22,228 bases of DNA from contig DAOUYM010000005.1 in the NCBI GenBank assembly GCA_030666115.1, positions 1-22,228 on the forward strand, written 5' to 3'. The stretch's first letter is position 1, and each line of letters starts with the position of its first letter. This stretch comes from Candidatus Aenigmatarchaeota archaeon. GTDB taxonomy: Archaea; Aenigmatarchaeota; Aenigmatarchaeia; QMZP01. The notes beneath the pieces were generated by a model that saw nothing but the letters and a program-made list of their open reading frames with translations, did not search any database and had not been told where the DNA came from. Made by a program: the position numbers and the translations under genes. Shown here piece after piece: positions 7,051 through 14,474 of this stretch.

Positions 7051-7084
7051 ATAGGAAAGGACTCACACTACAAGTCCTTCCTAT
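7051..7084. terminator. Bidirectional hairpin between convergent operon and smc
   Basis: ATAGGAAAGGACT (7051-7063) pairs with AGTCCTTCCTAT (7073-7084) with one bulged base and a nine-base loop. T-rich sequence follows only loosely. It lies between the 3' ends of two convergent genes, so it could end or stabilise transcripts from either side. Confidence 0.5.
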
Positions 7085-7147
7085 TTGTATTGTCAACTTA
7101 AAGGGATATAGAATAAGATCTGGGGGATATGGTAAACAACCCAGAAA

Positions 7148-9658
7148 TCAATTATTCTTTTGTTTTTGCTTCTCGACCTCGACTTCGGATGGGGGGAGCT
7201 CTATGCCCACGATCTTGGATTCACCGTCCTCCATCGAGACCCCGTAGATCTGGTCAGCCTCCCTGACCAGGGTATCGTTATGGGAGATCACAATGAACTG
7301 GGCAAGTTTGGACTGTTTCTTCAGCAGTTTGACTATTCTCTGTGTGTTCTGCTTGTCCAGGGTGGCGTCTGCCTCGTCCAAGATATAGAACGGGGTGGGC
7401 TTGAATCTCTGGACAGCGAACAGGAACGCGAAAGCAGTCAGGGTTTTCTCCCCGCCGGACATGGAGTCCATGTGCAGGAGCTTCTTTCCCGGTGGCTGGG
7501 CCTTGATTAACAGGCCTGAGTCCAGGTTGTTCGGGTCGTTGAGTTCCAGGTCAGCCTCGCCCTGGGTCAGCTCCATGTAGACTTCCTTGAAGTGCTTGGC
7601 AATGGATGTCATCGTGGAGGCGAAGGTCTCCTTCCTCTTCTCCTCTATCTTCTTGACGGTCTCCATTATGGAGTTCTTCTCATTTACAATTTTGTCGACC
7701 TTCTCCCTGAAATCATCAAACTCTGTCTTGATCATGTCAAACTCCTCCAGTGCCTTCATGTTAACAGGCCCCAGCACCTGGATTGACTCTATCGCATTGG
7801 TCTCCAGTTCCTTGAGCTTGGTCACGGTCATCTGGACGTAGTCCTTGATGTCATCCTCTATCTCTTCCTTCTCATCCCACTGGAACTTCAGGTCCTCTGA
7901 CTTGGCCTCCAGCTTGGCCTTCTGTATGTTAATTCTTGATATATCCTGCTGCAGTTCAACCCTGGTGTCGTAAGCATTCTTCCTCTTCTCCCTTAGTTCG
8001 TGCAGGGCCTGGTCAAGCCTTATCCTCTTCTTCTCAATGTCAGCTATCTCAGTCCTCTTCTCCTTTTCAGCGAGTATCTCAAGGTCCTCGTTCATGTCCT
8101 TCATCTGCTTGTAAAGGGAATCTGTCTCTGCATCGAGCTTCTTCTTCTCCTGGCTGTACCTGCTCGCCTCTGCAGCTGCCCCTGCACCTGCACCTGCACC
8201 CTTCTTCCTGTAGTATCCTCCTGTTATTGCGCCGGATGCCTCGAAAAGATCACCATCAAGTGTCACCATCCTTACGCGATTGGCCTTGGCTATATTCCCG
8301 GCATTGTCTGCATCCTTTACCAGTGCAGTGGATCCGAACACGTAACTGATTGCAGACTCGTACCTGCGGTCATACCTGATCAGTTCTGAAACCCAGTTCT
8401 GGGCTCCTGTTGGCAGCGGTTTCTTTGTACCCCCTATCTTGTCGAGTGGTAGGAACCTTGCCCTGCCGATCTTCTCTGCCTTCAGCTGCTTAACGCATCT
8501 GATTACGTTGTCGGTTGTGTCAACTATTATGTCATTGAGATGACCGCCTCCCGCGACCTCGACAGCGGTCCTGTAATTAGCAGGAACGTTGATCAGGTTG
8601 GACAGTGTTCCGAACACGCCCCCCATCCCGTCAATCGCCTTGAACGCAGGACTGGTTCTTGAATCGAACTGGCTCAGCCGCTCTATCATGCTGTTCAGCC
8701 TCTCGATCTCCCTGGTGTTGGAATCTATCTTGTCCTGCTTCCTCTCCAGATCTGACCTGAGCCTGGTTATCTTGTTGGTAACGTCTATCTGTTCTGATGC
8801 CTTCAGGACCTTCCTAGTGAGTTCATTGAGATTCTTCTCCTCCTTCTCGATCCTGTTATCATACTCCTTTATCTGCTTCTCAAGCTTGTTCATTTCCTTT
8901 TCCTTTTCTTCGAGTCTCTGCGTCGCGCTATCCAGTCCCTTCCTGGCTCCTGAGAAATCCTTCCACACCATCGCAGACCTGACGTTATTCAGCTCATCCT
9001 CGGCCTTCTTGTACTTCAGTGCTGCGTCCCTTTCCTGCCTCATCTTCTCTATTACCTGGTACTTCTCCTGTAAGAGTATCTCGGCTTCCCTTATTCTTCC
9101 ATCTATCTGCTCGAGCTCCTTTTCTGCCTTCCTCTTCTTGTCATCATACTCGGCTATCCCTGATATTTCGTCTATTATCTCCCTCCTCTCAACAGCGTCC
9201 ATCTCAACTATCTGGTTTACGTCTCCCTGCTGGATTATATTATGGCCGTCAGGATGGATACCTGCCTGTGCGAATATGTCAACTACCTGGTGCCTGGTTA
9301 TAACCTTACCATTGAGACGGTAGGTGCTCACGCCCTTCTTGTTGATCCTCCTGCTTATCGATACCTCCTTGTCATCGACCGGGATTATCTTCTTGGTGTT
9401 ATCGAAGTAGACTGTTACCTTGGCGAAATCTGCACCGGATTTCTTGACACTTCCATGAAAAACAAGATCCTGCGTCTTCTTTGCGCGCAGTGTTCTGGAT
9501 GATGTCCTGCCGAGGACAAAGGATATGCTATCCCCGATATTACTTTTGCCGCTACCATTGGGTCCGGTGACAACAGAAAAACCAGTGGGAAGCGGGATAG
9601 AAACTTTCCGCTTGAAAGATTTAAAACCCTGTATCACAATCTTTTGCATTATGACCAT
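7148..9658 (-). CDS. smc: SMC chromosome-partition ATPase with shortened coiled-coil arms
   Basis: 836 residues, against about 1150-1200 for usual SMC proteins. All functional parts are present: Walker A GPNGSGKSN (from residue 32), Q-loop region, hinge about 337-485 (GMGGVFGTL, GGGHLNDIIVDT, DGDLFEASGAITGG), ABC signature MSGGEKT (733-739), Walker B FYILDEADATLD (757-768) and the His switch ISHNDT. The arms span only about 170-335 and 498-660, roughly half the usual length and matched to each other. A Gly-Ala repeat (about 487-496) joins hinge to second arm. SMC dimers compact and segregate chromosomes with kleisin partners; no scpA or scpB is nearby. The start at 9658 (or ATG at 9649) has no SD, and a TATA box at 9685-9692 implies a leaderless mRNA. 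The gene converges on the ubiquitin-like operon. Confidence 0.93.
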   Translation of the reverse strand: MVIMQKIVIQGFKSFKRKVSIPLPTGFSVVTGPNGSGKSNIGDSISFVLGRTSSRTLRAKKTQDLVFHGSVKKSGADFAKVTVYFDNTKKIIPVDDKEVSISRRINKKGVSTYRLNGKVITRHQVVDIFAQAGIHPDGHNIIQQGDVNQIVEMDAVERREIIDEISGIAEYDDKKRKAEKELEQIDGRIREAEILLQEKYQVIEKMRQERDAALKYKKAEDELNNVRSAMVWKDFSGARKGLDSATQRLEEKEKEMNKLEKQIKEYDNRIEKEEKNLNELTRKVLKASEQIDVTNKITRLRSDLERKQDKIDSNTREIERLNSMIERLSQFDSRTSPAFKAIDGMGGVFGTLSNLINVPANYRTAVEVAGGGHLNDIIVDTTDNVIRCVKQLKAEKIGRARFLPLDKIGGTKKPLPTGAQNWVSELIRYDRRYESAISYVFGSTALVKDADNAGNIAKANRVRMVTLDGDLFEASGAITGGYYRKKGAGAGAGAAAEASRYSQEKKKLDAETDSLYKQMKDMNEDLEILAEKEKRTEIADIEKKRIRLDQALHELREKRKNAYDTRVELQQDISRINIQKAKLEAKSEDLKFQWDEKEEIEDDIKDYVQMTVTKLKELETNAIESIQVLGPVNMKALEEFDMIKTEFDDFREKVDKIVNEKNSIMETVKKIEEKRKETFASTMTSIAKHFKEVYMELTQGEADLELNDPNNLDSGLLIKAQPPGKKLLHMDSMSGGEKTLTAFAFLFAVQRFKPTPFYILDEADATLDKQNTQRIVKLLKKQSKLAQFIVISHNDTLVREADQIYGVSMEDGESKIVGIELPPSEVEVEKQKQKNN

Positions 9659-9684
9659 ATAGTAATATTATTGTCGGTGAATTG

Positions 9685-9730
9685 TTTTAAATAGATGGCG
9701 CAAACATGGAAGACGAATCAAAATAAATAA
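9685..9730. promoter_or_regulatory. Divergent TATA boxes of smc and the SpoIIM-like gene
   Basis: The 93-bp gap between the two genes holds TTTTAAAT at 9685-9692, centred about 30 nt before the smc start, and AAAATAAATAAA at 9719-9730, centred about 27 nt before the ATG at 9752. Neither gene has a clear SD, so both are probably leaderless. Confidence 0.5.
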
Positions 9731-9751
9731 AGGCTGGGGTAATAATTAAAT

Positions 9752-10567
9752 ATGTTCGAGTCGCTGCTCGGGTTCAAGGACTTTGACAAGAGACCCGAAC
9801 GCATGTTATTGTGGATGTTCGTGTGGGCTGTGGTGATAACAAGCATAGCCATATTCATCGCATCCCAGGTATCAGTCAGGTTCTCCCTGGGCGGGACGAT
9901 GTTCGATACGTCCGGCCTGTTCTCGGTTATCTTCATCATCATCCCGTCAGCCTACTACTTCACTGTCATGATCAAGAGAGAGGAAAGGGTAGAGGAAAAG
10001 GACATAGAGGAGTTCCATAAGAAGAGCTTCTGGGACAAACATATGATCCACCTTCTACTGTTCCTGGTATTCTTCTTTGGCGTCACCCTTGCTTTTTCGG
10101 TGTGGCACTTCTTCCTTGATCCGGGATTCTTCCAGGTACAGGAAGTCGTGATAGACAAGATACAGGGATTGTCTGGTGCACTGACTAAGGGAAACTTCCT
10201 TGACTTCCAGCGGATCCTGGGCAACAACCTCCAGGTCACAATGTTCGCCTTCATGTTCTCATTGTTCTTCGGGGCAGGTGCTGTCTTCATATTGGTGTGG
10301 AATGCCTCCATACTTGGGGTAGCTATAGCCAAGATATCCGAAACCGTGTGGCACATACCGGGTGCGGGCAGCATGTTCCTTGCACACGGAGTAATTGAGA
10401 TAGGCGCATACATAATTGCAGGCCTGGCAGGCTCTATAATCTCAGCCGCAGTCATCAGGAAGAACAGGTCTGCTGTACTCAAGGTAATACTGTTCGATTC
10501 AATAAAGCTCCTGGTGCTGGCAATAATTCTCGTTGTTGCGGGTGCATTTATTGAAGTTTATCTCTGA
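9752..10567 (+). CDS. SpoIIM/DUF95-family integral membrane protein
   Basis: 271 residues with about six membrane segments (roughly 20-38, 54-72, 92-115, 163-187, 208-233 and 244-268). The conserved core of the stage II sporulation M (DUF95) family is visible: GNNLQVTMFAFMFSLFFGAG, then an 'NASILGVAIAK' segment and FLAHGVIEIGAYIIAGLAG. In Bacillus SpoIIM belongs to the DMP peptidoglycan-remodelling complex; archaeal members have no known role and no peptidoglycan is implied here. It stands alone, divergent from smc, on a leaderless promoter, and is not visibly tied to its neighbours. The family call is firm; the function is unknown. Confidence 0.82.
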   Translation: MFESLLGFKDFDKRPERMLLWMFVWAVVITSIAIFIASQVSVRFSLGGTMFDTSGLFSVIFIIIPSAYYFTVMIKREERVEEKDIEEFHKKSFWDKHMIHLLLFLVFFFGVTLAFSVWHFFLDPGFFQVQEVVIDKIQGLSGALTKGNFLDFQRILGNNLQVTMFAFMFSLFFGAGAVFILVWNASILGVAIAKISETVWHIPGAGSMFLAHGVIEIGAYIIAGLAGSIISAAVIRKNRSAVLKVILFDSIKLLVLAIILVVAGAFIEVYL

Positions 10568-10679
10568 TAAATTATCTGATTACCCTATAATCGCCCCTAA
10601 TCCTGGCTTTCTTCAGACATCGTCAACTTCATATCTTCACATACAATTTCACGCTTAATGTCGTCAATGGTCGAACAAC

Positions 10680-10720
10680 ATTTATAAGCGGGTAGCGTCA
10701 TTATAATAAAATAAGGTGAC
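10680..10720 (+). promoter_or_regulatory. Promoter and SD of the small membrane protein gene
   Basis: ATTTATAAGC at 10679-10688 is a near-ideal archaeal TATA box. Transcription would begin near 10710. AAGGTGAC at 10713-10720 is a good SD for the ATG at 10726. The strength of both suggests high expression. The upstream stretch 10568-10678 holds nothing I recognise. Confidence 0.6.
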
Positions 10721-10725
10721 TACAA

Positions 10726-11088
10726 ATGGCAGAAAGTATTGGAAAATGGGCTTTCATCCTAGGTGTAGTGATTGCAGTAATAGTGGGTCTAGTTGGAGGA
10801 TGGGCAGCGGCTTATTCACCATGGATCCTTCTAGTGCTAGTCGTCTTGGGACTGGTTGTTGGTTTCCTCAACATCAGTGCTAAGGAGTTCAATGACTTCC
10901 TACTATCAGCAATAGCACTCATACTGGTAGGAACAATAGCACAACTGACATCAATAGATGCGATAATCCCATTGCTGGGATCAGTAATACAGGCAGTCGT
11001 TAACAACATAGCAGCATTCGTCGCACCAGCAGCATTGATCGTATCACTAAAAGCTGTCTACACCCTAGCATCAAAGTCTTCGGTATAA
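10726..11088 (+). CDS. Small multi-pass membrane protein, unknown function
   Basis: 120 residues, nearly all hydrophobic, with about four membrane segments (roughly 8-26, 30-48, 58-78 and 82-112) and few charges. I recall similar short hydrophobic proteins in uncultured archaeal genomes but know no function. A strong TATA box, a clear SD, A-ending codons unlike the neighbours (cta, gga, gca, ata) and a strong terminator all suggest an abundantly expressed single-gene unit. A structural envelope or S-layer-associated role is possible, but nothing in the sequence shows it. Confidence 0.75.
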   Translation: MAESIGKWAFILGVVIAVIVGLVGGWAAAYSPWILLVLVVLGLVVGFLNISAKEFNDFLLSAIALILVGTIAQLTSIDAIIPLLGSVIQAVVNNIAAFVAPAALIVSLKAVYTLASKSSV

Positions 11089-11109
11089 GGAATTGGCTTT
11101 TTTAATAAT

Positions 11110-11160
11110 AAGGGCTGCGGTTTTGCAGTCCTTTTAATACTTTTTTCTTTTGTTTTTTTC
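11110..11160 (+). terminator. Hairpin plus T-rich terminator
   Basis: AAGGGCTGC (11110-11118) pairs with GCAGTCCTT (11125-11133), nine pairs with one G-U and a six-base loop. Long T-runs follow to about 11160. It closes the small membrane protein gene. Confidence 0.75.
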
Positions 11161-11235
11161 ATTATTAGCCACGCCTATCTTTTACCTTTTATAAAGGGAA
11201 TTGTAATAAATATTTAAATCTTCAATTAATCTAAG

Positions 11236-11244
11236 AATTATAAG
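11236..11244 (+). promoter_or_regulatory. TATA box of the ferredoxin-reductase pair
   Basis: AATTATAAG is centred about 28 nt before the ATG at 11269 with no SD between, which fits a leaderless mRNA. A second candidate, AATATTTAAAT, lies near 11208-11218. Confidence 0.45.
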
Positions 11245-11268
11245 CTGTTAATATGGATAGTGATGATC

Positions 11269-11445
11269 ATGATAGAGACTGACAAAAGGAAATGTTTGAG
11301 ATGCTCGGCTTGTGTGGGAGTGTGCCCGCATACAGCGCTTACACTGAAGGAGCATGGAATAGAGTGTGATAAGGAGAAGTGTGTTAGCTGTGGATTATGT
11401 AAGGATTTCTGTCCAATGGGAGCGATAAGTGTGGTGAAGGAATGA
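11269..11445 (+). CDS. 2[4Fe-4S] ferredoxin, probable electron donor to geranylgeranyl reductase
   Basis: About 58 residues. Two cluster-binding motifs are complete: CLRCSACVGVCP and CVSCGLCKDFCP, each C-x2-C-x2-C-x3-C-P. GTG 11260, ATG 11263 and ATG 11269 are all possible starts; 11269 is preferred because the TATA box at 11236-11244 predicts transcription starting near 11266. The stop overlaps the next gene's start in an ATGA (11442-11445), so translation is probably coupled. In Methanosarcina acetivorans an adjacent ferredoxin is known to be needed for full lipid reduction by geranylgeranyl reductase, and the same gene order here points to the same job. Confidence 0.9.
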   Translation: MIETDKRKCLRCSACVGVCPHTALTLKEHGIECDKEKCVSCGLCKDFCPMGAISVVKE

Positions 11446-12632
11446 TAGACAAGGAGTATGATGTGATAATTGTAGGAGCTGGCCCTTCGGGTAGCGGGGC
11501 AGCAGTAGCAATAGCCAAGACCGGCGCCAAGGTTCTGGTTCTTGAAAAGAGGCAGGAGATAGGGACACCAAAGAGGTGTGGTGAGGGCCTGGGCCTGTCT
11601 ACCATGAAAAGAATGGGGATAGAAAAGGATGATTCCTGGGTAAGGAGAAAGATCATAGGATTCACTGCATACGCACCTGATGGCAAGTTCGTCAGGCACG
11701 ACTACAAGAACGGGCCAGAAGGCTACATCATAGAGAGGAAGGTATTCGACAAGCATCTGGCTGAGAAGGCAGTTGAGACCGGAGCCAGGGTTATATCCAG
11801 GGCAGAGGTTACGAGACTGCTGAAGGAGAACGGGAAAGTATGCGGTGTTGAGGTGGAGATTAATAATAAGAAAGAAGAGATAAAGGGAAAGATAGTGATA
11901 GCAGCTGATGGCATTGAATCAAAGATAGCCAGGGAGGCTGGTATTAACACCACACTGAAGCTTTCTGACGTGATAGCCGGTGCACAGTTCGAGATGGCTA
12001 ACATTGACATAGATTCTGATAGGATAGAGATGTACTTCGGGAATGAAATGGCTCCGGGTGGTTACGTGTGGATATTCCCGAAGGGGGAGCACACAGCAAA
12101 TGTTGGGGTGGGAGTCAGGAAACCATATGCCAAGAATAGTGCTATTGAGTATCTGAAGGATTTCATAGAGAAAAGGCCCGGACTCAGGAAGGGATCGATA
12201 CTTGAGGTCAACTGCGGCGGAGTTCCTGTCGGCGGCCTGATGAAGGACATGGTCACGGATAACTTCATGGTTGTAGGAGACGCTGCTCACCATGTAAACC
12301 CGATCCATGGTGGCGGAATAGGAGAAGCATGGGTTGGTGGTGTAGTGGCAGGAGAGGTTGCTGCAGAGGCGATAAAAGCGAATAATACATCAAAGAAGTT
12401 CCTGAAAAAGTACAACAAGCTATGGTGGGAGAAGAGAGGGAAAAAGATGAAGAAACTGATAAAGTTCAGGGAAGTGATGGAATCATTCTCTGATGAGGAA
12501 TTTAACTGGATGGTCGACTACCTTAAGGGTGAGGACCTCGTGGAATTCACAAGATCATCCGGATTCATCAAGTTAGTGAAGATACTTAGCAAGAAGCCAA
12601 GTCTAATGAAACACATCAGGAAACTGATGTGA
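11442..12632 (+). CDS. Geranylgeranyl reductase family flavoprotein (archaeal lipid saturation)
   Basis: 396 residues. The N-terminal FAD-binding Rossmann motif is VIIVGAGPSGSGAA (Gly-rich loop 12-17), with Glu35 in LVLEKR at the end of the second strand. The family's Cys46 is present in KRCGEGL. The substrate-site motif YVWIFP lies at 208-213, and the second FAD motif VVGDAAHHVNPIHGGGI at about 277-293. The enzyme reduces double bonds in the geranylgeranyl chains of archaeal ether lipids, at the membrane, using reduced FAD. Length and motif order match archaeal digeranylgeranylglycerophospholipid reductases. Its start overlaps the ferredoxin stop. The stop codon TGA at 12630-12632 runs directly into a 14-bp tandem repeat. 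Confidence 0.92.
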   Translation: MIDKEYDVIIVGAGPSGSGAAVAIAKTGAKVLVLEKRQEIGTPKRCGEGLGLSTMKRMGIEKDDSWVRRKIIGFTAYAPDGKFVRHDYKNGPEGYIIERKVFDKHLAEKAVETGARVISRAEVTRLLKENGKVCGVEVEINNKKEEIKGKIVIAADGIESKIAREAGINTTLKLSDVIAGAQFEMANIDIDSDRIEMYFGNEMAPGGYVWIFPKGEHTANVGVGVRKPYAKNSAIEYLKDFIEKRPGLRKGSILEVNCGGVPVGGLMKDMVTDNFMVVGDAAHHVNPIHGGGIGEAWVGGVVAGEVAAEAIKANNTSKKFLKKYNKLWWEKRGKKMKKLIKFREVMESFSDEEFNWMVDYLKGEDLVEFTRSSGFIKLVKILSKKPSLMKHIRKLM

Positions 12633-12705
12633 TTCTGTTGTGATGATTCTGTTGTGATGATCCTGTTGCAATGATTCTATTTCGATTTCTGGATTCTGTT
12701 GTGAT
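12631..12705. repeat. Five-copy 14-bp tandem repeat after the reductase gene
   Basis: The unit GATTCTGTTGTGAT is perfect at 12631-12644, 12645-12658 and 12692-12705. Degenerate copies lie at 12659-12672 and 12673-12686, with a five-base break at 12687-12691. The array starts inside the reductase stop codon and lies between it and the 3' end of the convergent SRP RNA. The unit is not a multiple of three and no frame runs through it. Confidence 0.85.
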
Positions 12706-12742
12706 TTCTGATTCTGGATAAGTGAACAGATAAGTAAAAGAG

Positions 12743-13027
12743 TGCAGGAAGCGTGTCAATGGTAGACTTCAAGCCATAAATGCAAGTTGCCCGATAAACA
12801 TCCTCCACCCCGCTACCCCACAAGCAGCGCAAACATGACTTAGGGCTGCTCCCGTCAAGGTCTGACCCGGTTCACCACGAACACACTCCTATGGGACAGG
12901 GTTTCTCAGTCAGTAGATCGGATTACATACATGACAAGAAACCATCCAAAGACTACAGTCGACCATATAGACCGTTTGTCCCCCGAAGGTACGGTAGGCC
13001 TAACCCCGTGACTGGAGGCTTCCTGCA
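12743..13027 (-). ncRNA. Signal recognition particle (7S) RNA, archaeal type
   Basis: On the minus strand, about 285 nt. TGCAGGAAGC at the 5' end pairs with GCTTCCTGCA at the 3' end (13018-13027 with 12743-12752), giving the archaeal end-closing helix. The diagnostic helix 8 stretch is present: GGTGAACCGGGTCAG, an apical loop, then GGGAGCAGCCCTAAG (about 12838-12879). GGTTAGGCCTACC near the 5' end matches the paired 5' domain of helices 3 and 4. The RNA scaffolds SRP19 and SRP54 and targets ribosomes making membrane or exported proteins. The helix 8 apical loop reads TGAC where GNRA-type loops are usual. Ends are set by the closing helix and a TATA box 24 nt upstream. Confidence 0.93.
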
Positions 13028-13044
13028 TTAATCATTTGCAGAGG

Positions 13045-13055
13045 GTATTTAAAAG
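13045..13055 (-). promoter_or_regulatory. TATA box of the SRP RNA gene
   Basis: CTTTTAAATAC on the minus strand is centred about 24 nt before the inferred SRP RNA 5' end at 13027. Confidence 0.6.
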
Positions 13056-13107
13056 TTTTCATGTGCCTTAGAAACCGATTCTTGATCTAATTGATACTGG
13101 TTCTGAA

Positions 13108-13144
13108 ACAATATATTTCTCCGGTGGTAATAATATAACAGGTG
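13108..13144 (+). promoter_or_regulatory. Promoter and SD of the Lon-like protease gene
   Basis: ACAATATATTTC at 13108-13119 is a TATA candidate predicting transcription from about 13139. AGGTG at 13140-13144 is an SD five bases before the GTG start at 13150. Confidence 0.45.
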
Positions 13145-13149
13145 CTTCT

Positions 13150-13902
13150 GTGAAGACTAGGATCCTTGCCCTTGTCATAGGGTTGGTTATCGGTGCGTTT
13201 GTTGGGGGTTTCCTGAGTTCACAAACCATCTACATCTATGAACACTACCCGCACATCTACAAGCCCTACACCGGACTGGAGAACAACTCGAACACTTCGT
13301 ACGCCTCTGTAATAGTTCCTGCTGTTGACCAGAATGGGAAGGGGGTCGCCACTATCCTGGACGTCCAGGTGGTGAAGGGTTATGGCAGGACGCTGACCAA
13401 CATAGACAAGCTGCTGTTCTGGACTGACACGCAGAACTCCATAAGGACAGCCAGATCAGTAGCAGAGGAGATAACCGGCTCCAACATGTCTGATTATGAC
13501 CTGATCTATACGATAAAGGCCAACGCAACAGTAATCGAGGGCGCATCTGCTGGTGCAGCCCTTACAGTGGTGACTGTAGCGGCTCTTGACAACATGGAGA
13601 TTAACAGTACTGTAATGCTGACAGGAACGATAAACCATGACGGAACCATAGGTCCTGTGGGAGAGGTCCTGGAGAAGGCCAAGGCAGCCAAGGCTGTGGG
13701 GGCGCAGCTTTTCCTTGTACCGCTCTCGCAATCAACAGAAGTCACTTACGAATCAGAGAGGTACTGCGAACAGATAGGATGGAGCCAGATCTGCACAATA
13801 GAACAGATACCCAAGAAGACTGACGTAGCAGAAGAGGCAGGAATAAGGGTCCTTGAAGTAAGGACAGTTGAAGAAGCTCTAGAACATTTCCTGATTGAAT
13901 GA
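13150..13902 (+). CDS. Membrane-anchored Lon-type (S16) serine protease domain without ATPase
   Basis: 250 residues from GTG 13150, which has an SD; no upstream ATG fits. Residues 5-24 are a hydrophobic signal anchor, so the rest probably lies outside the cell. Residues about 52-187 are a Lon proteolytic domain: catalytic Ser133 in EGASAGAAL, and Lys176 in GEVLEKAKAA, aligned with the catalytic lysine of Lon's 'GGLKEK'. GTINHDGTIGPVG is the conserved strand before the lysine. No AAA module is present, so unlike Lon it cannot unfold proteins and would act on peptides or flexible segments. Stand-alone S16 domains of this type occur in archaea. The stop overlaps the next start (ATGA, 13899-13902), so it is translated with the nuclease-domain protein. 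Confidence 0.88.
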   Translation: MKTRILALVIGLVIGAFVGGFLSSQTIYIYEHYPHIYKPYTGLENNSNTSYASVIVPAVDQNGKGVATILDVQVVKGYGRTLTNIDKLLFWTDTQNSIRTARSVAEEITGSNMSDYDLIYTIKANATVIEGASAGAALTVVTVAALDNMEINSTVMLTGTINHDGTIGPVGEVLEKAKAAKAVGAQLFLVPLSQSTEVTYESERYCEQIGWSQICTIEQIPKKTDVAEEAGIRVLEVRTVEEALEHFLIE

Positions 13903-14462
13903 GAAAGATACTGATAGTTGCAATACTGCTGATTGGAATCGTGGCAGGCCTACTTCTGGCAGGGTTTAGTCCTGTTGGGATGATTGTATACCAGGGAAAG
14001 AACAGCCTGGATTCTTCAGACTTTTTAATGATACCACACCTCTCACTGGAAGGATTCTCAGAGGCTGCTGTTGATGTGGATGATGTGAGTGACGTGGATA
14101 GGACAGGGGACGGTATCGGGTTCGTTTATCTCTACAGCGGCTGCAGGAGGATTGTGATGCTGACCAGTGAGGATCAGGTGATGTCGATAAGGAATGGCCT
14201 TGAGGGAAAGCTTGAGTTCAGGCCCAGCTCACATGATACAATGAAGAACGTGTTCGATACGTTCGGGATGGATGTGATACTGGTAAAGATCACGCACATG
14301 GAGAATGATGTCTATTTCGCCAGGCTCTTCCTGGTGCAGGGAACCAGGATCCTCAACCTCGACTCCAAGCCAACAGATGCAATCGCCATCGCACTCAGGT
14401 CAGGCGCCCCTATATTCGTGAGTGAAGACCTGCTGGAGCAGCAGGGCGAGAAGGTTTGCTAG
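13899..14462 (+). CDS. Bifunctional nuclease (BFN/DUF151) domain protein with N-terminal membrane anchor
   Basis: 187 residues. Residues 3-22 are a hydrophobic anchor or signal segment. The BFN/DUF151 domain fills the C-terminal part: RPSSHDTMKNVFDTFGMDV, then LDSKPTDAIAIALRSGAPIF and VSEDLLE, the family's most conserved blocks. A plant member has RNase and DNase activity; prokaryotic members are poorly studied. The gene is coupled by a four-base overlap to the S16 protease, and both carry an N-terminal anchor, so both probably act at or outside the membrane. Nuclease activity at that site is an inference. It ends in TAG. Confidence 0.85.
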   Translation: MRKILIVAILLIGIVAGLLLAGFSPVGMIVYQGKNSLDSSDFLMIPHLSLEGFSEAAVDVDDVSDVDRTGDGIGFVYLYSGCRRIVMLTSEDQVMSIRNGLEGKLEFRPSSHDTMKNVFDTFGMDVILVKITHMENDVYFARLFLVQGTRILNLDSKPTDAIAIALRSGAPIFVSEDLLEQQGEKVC

Positions 14463-14474
14463 AATTCAAAGGGA

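Noticed and set aside
8589..9323. Long plus-strand open frame opposite smc, rich in Ser, Phe and Leu
   Set aside because: Composition is that of the antisense of Lys/Glu-rich coiled coil; no promoter, SD or recognisable domain.
7148..9658. SMC gene as a pseudogene because of its short length
   Set aside because: Frame is intact, all ATPase and hinge motifs are present, and the shortening is balanced in both arms.
12641..12712. GTGATGA and CTGA elements resembling box C/D guide RNA motifs
   Set aside because: They arise from the 14-bp tandem repeat; no properly spaced C, D', C', D set.
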